A stretch of 38,971 nt of DNA from an uncultured Flavobacteriales bacterium (GTDB taxonomy: Bacteria > Bacteroidota > Bacteroidia > Flavobacteriales_D > JABDKJ01). The notes beneath the pieces were generated by a model. It had not been told where the DNA came from and did no database searches. It was given only the letters and a program-made list of their open reading frames with translations. The number at the start of each line of letters is the position of its first letter. The first letter of the stretch is position 1. The DNA lies in the NCBI GenBank assembly GCA_937875855.1, contig CALFHF010000054.1, positions 1-38,971 on the forward strand. Reading direction: 5' to 3'. This document shows positions 37,197 through 38,971 of this stretch, in pieces. The position numbers and the translations under genes are program-made.

Positions 37197-37499
37197 GTGC
37201 GTCTATTCAAAACCGTGAGACTTGAAAACCATATTCGAATTCTCAGGGCTGTTAAAAAGCATACGTTTCATATCAAATGTGAGAAACACATTGAAGACAA
37301 AGGAAAACTCTCCATTGTTCGCATGGATGAAGTCAACTTAAGTTTTAATAAAGCTGACCTTCCTGAGCTACAGCGCTATAGCAATGAATTAGTCCAATGG
37401 TTCCTTCAGAATCAAAGAGAATCGATCTCCTATCAATATCCCGACTCTAGCCTTCTGATTTCCTCATTTTCATTCATCTCTGAAGAACCGAAGGCTTAA
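37197..37499 (+). CDS. Hypothetical protein, 100 residues
   Basis: A GTG-started frame of 100 residues, or 58 residues from the ATG at 37323. It is not recognised. The second half (MDEVNLSFNKADLPELQRYSN at its start) is polar and protein-like, with acidic and aromatic residues, and no signal peptide or membrane segment. It precedes the flavoprotein gene by 51 bases on the same strand and may belong with it. It could also be the tail of a frameshifted gene whose start lies in the preceding region. Confidence 0.42.
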   Translation: MRLFKTVRLENHIRILRAVKKHTFHIKCEKHIEDKGKLSIVRMDEVNLSFNKADLPELQRYSNELVQWFLQNQRESISYQYPDSSLLISSFSFISEEPKA

Positions 37500-37538
37500 T
37501 CTAACCTTTCTTCGTATTCATTTTCAATTTCTTGCCTG

Positions 37539-37546
37539 TACATTTA
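37539..37546 (+). promoter_or_regulatory. Candidate -7 box (TACATTTA) of the flavoprotein gene
   Basis: One base from TAnnTTTG, ending 4 bases before the ATG at 37551. If used, the mRNA is leaderless or nearly so. Confidence 0.32.
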
Positions 37547-37550
37547 GACC

Positions 37551-38780
37551 ATGGATTTTCCAGTAATCATAGTAGGTGGTGGACCATCAGGCACAGTCTG
37601 CAGCATACATCTAAGTTCAGCCGGAATTCAACATTTGATTCTTGAATCAGAGAAATTTCCTAGGGACAAAGCCTGTGCAGATATCCTGACAAGCAAGGCT
37701 ATTCGAGAACTCAACCTTGCTGATGCCCGTTTAATTAAAGAAATCGAAAAGCTCCCTTCCTATCAAGATATTTGGGGAACATTGCTCAAGATTGAAAACA
37801 ATGAAGTCTTGGACATTCCTTATCACGCATTAGAGAAAGATGGTGAGCAGGCTTCTTCCTTTGCCGTAAGAAGAAAAGAACTAGATGAATTGCTGTGGAA
37901 TGAGGCCAGTTCGAAGCCCTTTTGTTCAGCCATAGACGGAGAGCATGTAAAGCACATTGAAAAGAAACAACAAGGGTATGAGGTCAAAACAAGGAATGGA
38001 ATCTCATTCAGAACTTCATTCATTGTCTTAGCGGCAGGGAGTCATAATCGTTTAATCAAAAGCATTGGCCTTAAAGACAAGGAAGCAGAACGACACACAG
38101 CCATAGGACTGCGAGCATATTATTCAGGTGTAAAAGGACTGAAGAAGGACAGATGTGAGCTCTACCTCCGTAAAGACACAATGCCAGGCGGTTTCTATAT
38201 CGCTCCTCTGGGTGATGGAAGTTGCAATGTAAATGTGGTTCTCAGAAAAGACTTAGTAAAACGTAAAGACCTCAATCTCAGAGAGGTCATGGCGGTTTGC
38301 TTTGCGCAGGATTCAGCTTTAGCCAAACGATTTGAAAATGCTGTGATGGAATCAGCTCCAATAGGCCAGTCCTTGCATCTAGCTACTATCAAGCGAAAGA
38401 AATACGCTGAGGGAGTTTTCCTCTGTGGGGATTCAGGGGGCCTCATCGATCTTATATCAGCGAATGGAATTCCGCAAGCCCTGTGCTCAGCTAGACTTGC
38501 CGCAACTAGCATTGCAGGAATTATCTCTGGAGTGTATAACTTGGAAGAAGCTGGAGTTTGGTATGGGATGGAACTAGAACGGACCATAGCTTCAGACATG
38601 AAGATGGGACGTATGCTATCACCTTTAATGGGATTATCTTGGTTCAATGCACTTATCCTTGGTGCCCTGTCTCGTGGTCAAGGTCAAGGAGAGGGTGGAT
38701 TCATGCAAGAGCTCCTTTATGCTGAGGAACCTTGGAAGGCTTTAATACAAAAGCTCAATCCTCTACAAAGGACTCATTGA
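37551..38780 (+). CDS. Geranylgeranyl reductase-type FAD-dependent oxidoreductase
   Basis: 409 residues. The N-terminal Rossmann motif VIIVGGGPSGTVCSIHL (about 5-21) binds FAD, followed by LESEKFPRDKACADIL. The second FAD motif is VFLCGDSGGLIDLISANGI (about 294-312), and IVLAAGSHNRLIK is the middle dinucleotide-linked segment. This is the geranylgeranyl reductase/halogenase-like branch of FAD monooxygenase-fold enzymes; members reduce prenyl chains or modify menaquinone side chains. The usual CGDG after FPRDK is CADI here. The substrate is unknown. A terminator follows 11 bases after the stop. Confidence 0.82.
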   Translation: MDFPVIIVGGGPSGTVCSIHLSSAGIQHLILESEKFPRDKACADILTSKAIRELNLADARLIKEIEKLPSYQDIWGTLLKIENNEVLDIPYHALEKDGEQASSFAVRRKELDELLWNEASSKPFCSAIDGEHVKHIEKKQQGYEVKTRNGISFRTSFIVLAAGSHNRLIKSIGLKDKEAERHTAIGLRAYYSGVKGLKKDRCELYLRKDTMPGGFYIAPLGDGSCNVNVVLRKDLVKRKDLNLREVMAVCFAQDSALAKRFENAVMESAPIGQSLHLATIKRKKYAEGVFLCGDSGGLIDLISANGIPQALCSARLAATSIAGIISGVYNLEEAGVWYGMELERTIASDMKMGRMLSPLMGLSWFNALILGALSRGQGQGEGGFMQELLYAEEPWKALIQKLNPLQRTH

Positions 38781-38791
38781 GAGGTCATTAC

Positions 38792-38825
38792 ACCTAGGAA
38801 CAGCTTATGTTCTCTAGGTCTTTTC
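38792..38825 (+). terminator. Rho-independent terminator after the flavoprotein gene
   Basis: ACCTAG and GAACA (38792-38802) pair with TGTTC and CTAGGT (38808-38819) with a one-base bulge and a 5-base loop; CTTTTCT follows. It lies 11 bases after the stop. Confidence 0.75.
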
Positions 38826-38853
38826 TAATTAAACAAAGTCTGATGTTGACAAG

Positions 38854-38971
38854 TTAATAGCGATATACTGGCATGCCACCTAGTGCCTCACCTATATTTG
38901 GGCTACAACCTATCCTATTGTCTATTGGAAGAAAACGAAATGCTCCCTCCATGGCACCGTGATCCCGCAAG
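38854..38971 (-). CDS. C-terminal end of an unidentified minus-strand protein (partial)
   Basis: From the right edge of the window one minus-strand frame is open for 39 codons to a TAA at 38856-38854. It reads as protein-like sequence, for example GAFRFLPIDNRIGCSPNIG and a terminal ALGGMPVYRY. The rest of the gene would lie beyond 38971. No family is recognised. It would converge on the flavoprotein gene, with the terminator between. The frame is short, so chance is possible. Confidence 0.42.
   Translation of the reverse strand, partial: LRDHGAMEGAFRFLPIDNRIGCSPNIGEALGGMPVYRY

Noticed and set aside
38195-38647. Minus-strand frame of 150 codons
   Set aside because: Antisense to the flavoprotein gene; no recognised motif.

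Overview
The window looks like a chromosomal segment of a gliding or surface-active marine-type Bacteroidota, most likely in the order Flavobacteriales. Four things point there. Type IX secretion system (T9SS) genes are present: a Plug protein, a PorP/SprF protein, a PorE-like protein, and cargo with type A and type B C-terminal signals. Several start codons are preceded by the Bacteroidota -7 promoter box TAnnTTTG (or TAnnTTTA) and mostly lack Shine-Dalgarno sequences. There is a complete Na+-translocating NADH:quinone reductase operon. The ligA-DUF6913-dapA and DciA/recF/TPR/ribH neighbourhoods are typical of this group. No rRNA, tRNA, CRISPR array, insertion sequence or prophage was seen. 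Family names rest on motif recognition, not on database searches.

Layout. Bases 1-205 are a tandem repeat array leading into an S23/four-helix-bundle gene (228-623). Bases 704-6193 are accessory: a secreted T9SS type A protein, a YkgJ-type cysteine-cluster protein coupled to a broken GT39 glycosyltransferase, then a minus-strand pair of a flavin reductase-DUF2452 fusion and a chromate transporter. The nqrABCDEF operon fills 6335-12347/12398 on the minus strand and ends in a strong terminator. Divergent from it is the T9SS Plug lipoprotein. Then come pepD with terminator, a small heat-shock protein with a duplicated palindromic operator, and a lipoprotein.

Bases 16804-27338 are mostly housekeeping: ribD and prmC divergent; ligA, DUF6913 and dapA overlapping; a Cu/Zn superoxide dismutase lipoprotein and an AIM24-type protein; a shared terminator and mscL; a DciA-like gene overlapping recF; then TPR protein and ribH on the plus strand. 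A SiaB-like anti-sigma/kinase gene converges on ribH and seems to carry a +1 frameshift near its start. Bases 27439-35060 hold a T9SS module: a 1671-residue protein with 18 PKD-like modules and a type B signal, a PorE-like lipid-free protein without OmpA domain, and PorP/SprF. pckA, a poorly conserved intergenic zone, a geranylgeranyl-reductase-type flavoprotein with its terminator, and the tail of a minus-strand gene finish the window.

How it fits together. The Na+ pump uses flavins and the window carries two riboflavin synthesis genes (ribD, ribH). The T9SS parts (Plug, PorE-like, SprF) would secrete and anchor the type A and type B cargo. The most interesting points are the flavin reductase-DUF2452 fusion beside chrA, the duplicated operator before hsp20, the frameshifted SiaB-like gene, the very short mRNA leaders implied by several promoter boxes, and the unusual strong ribosome binding site of the giant PKD gene.
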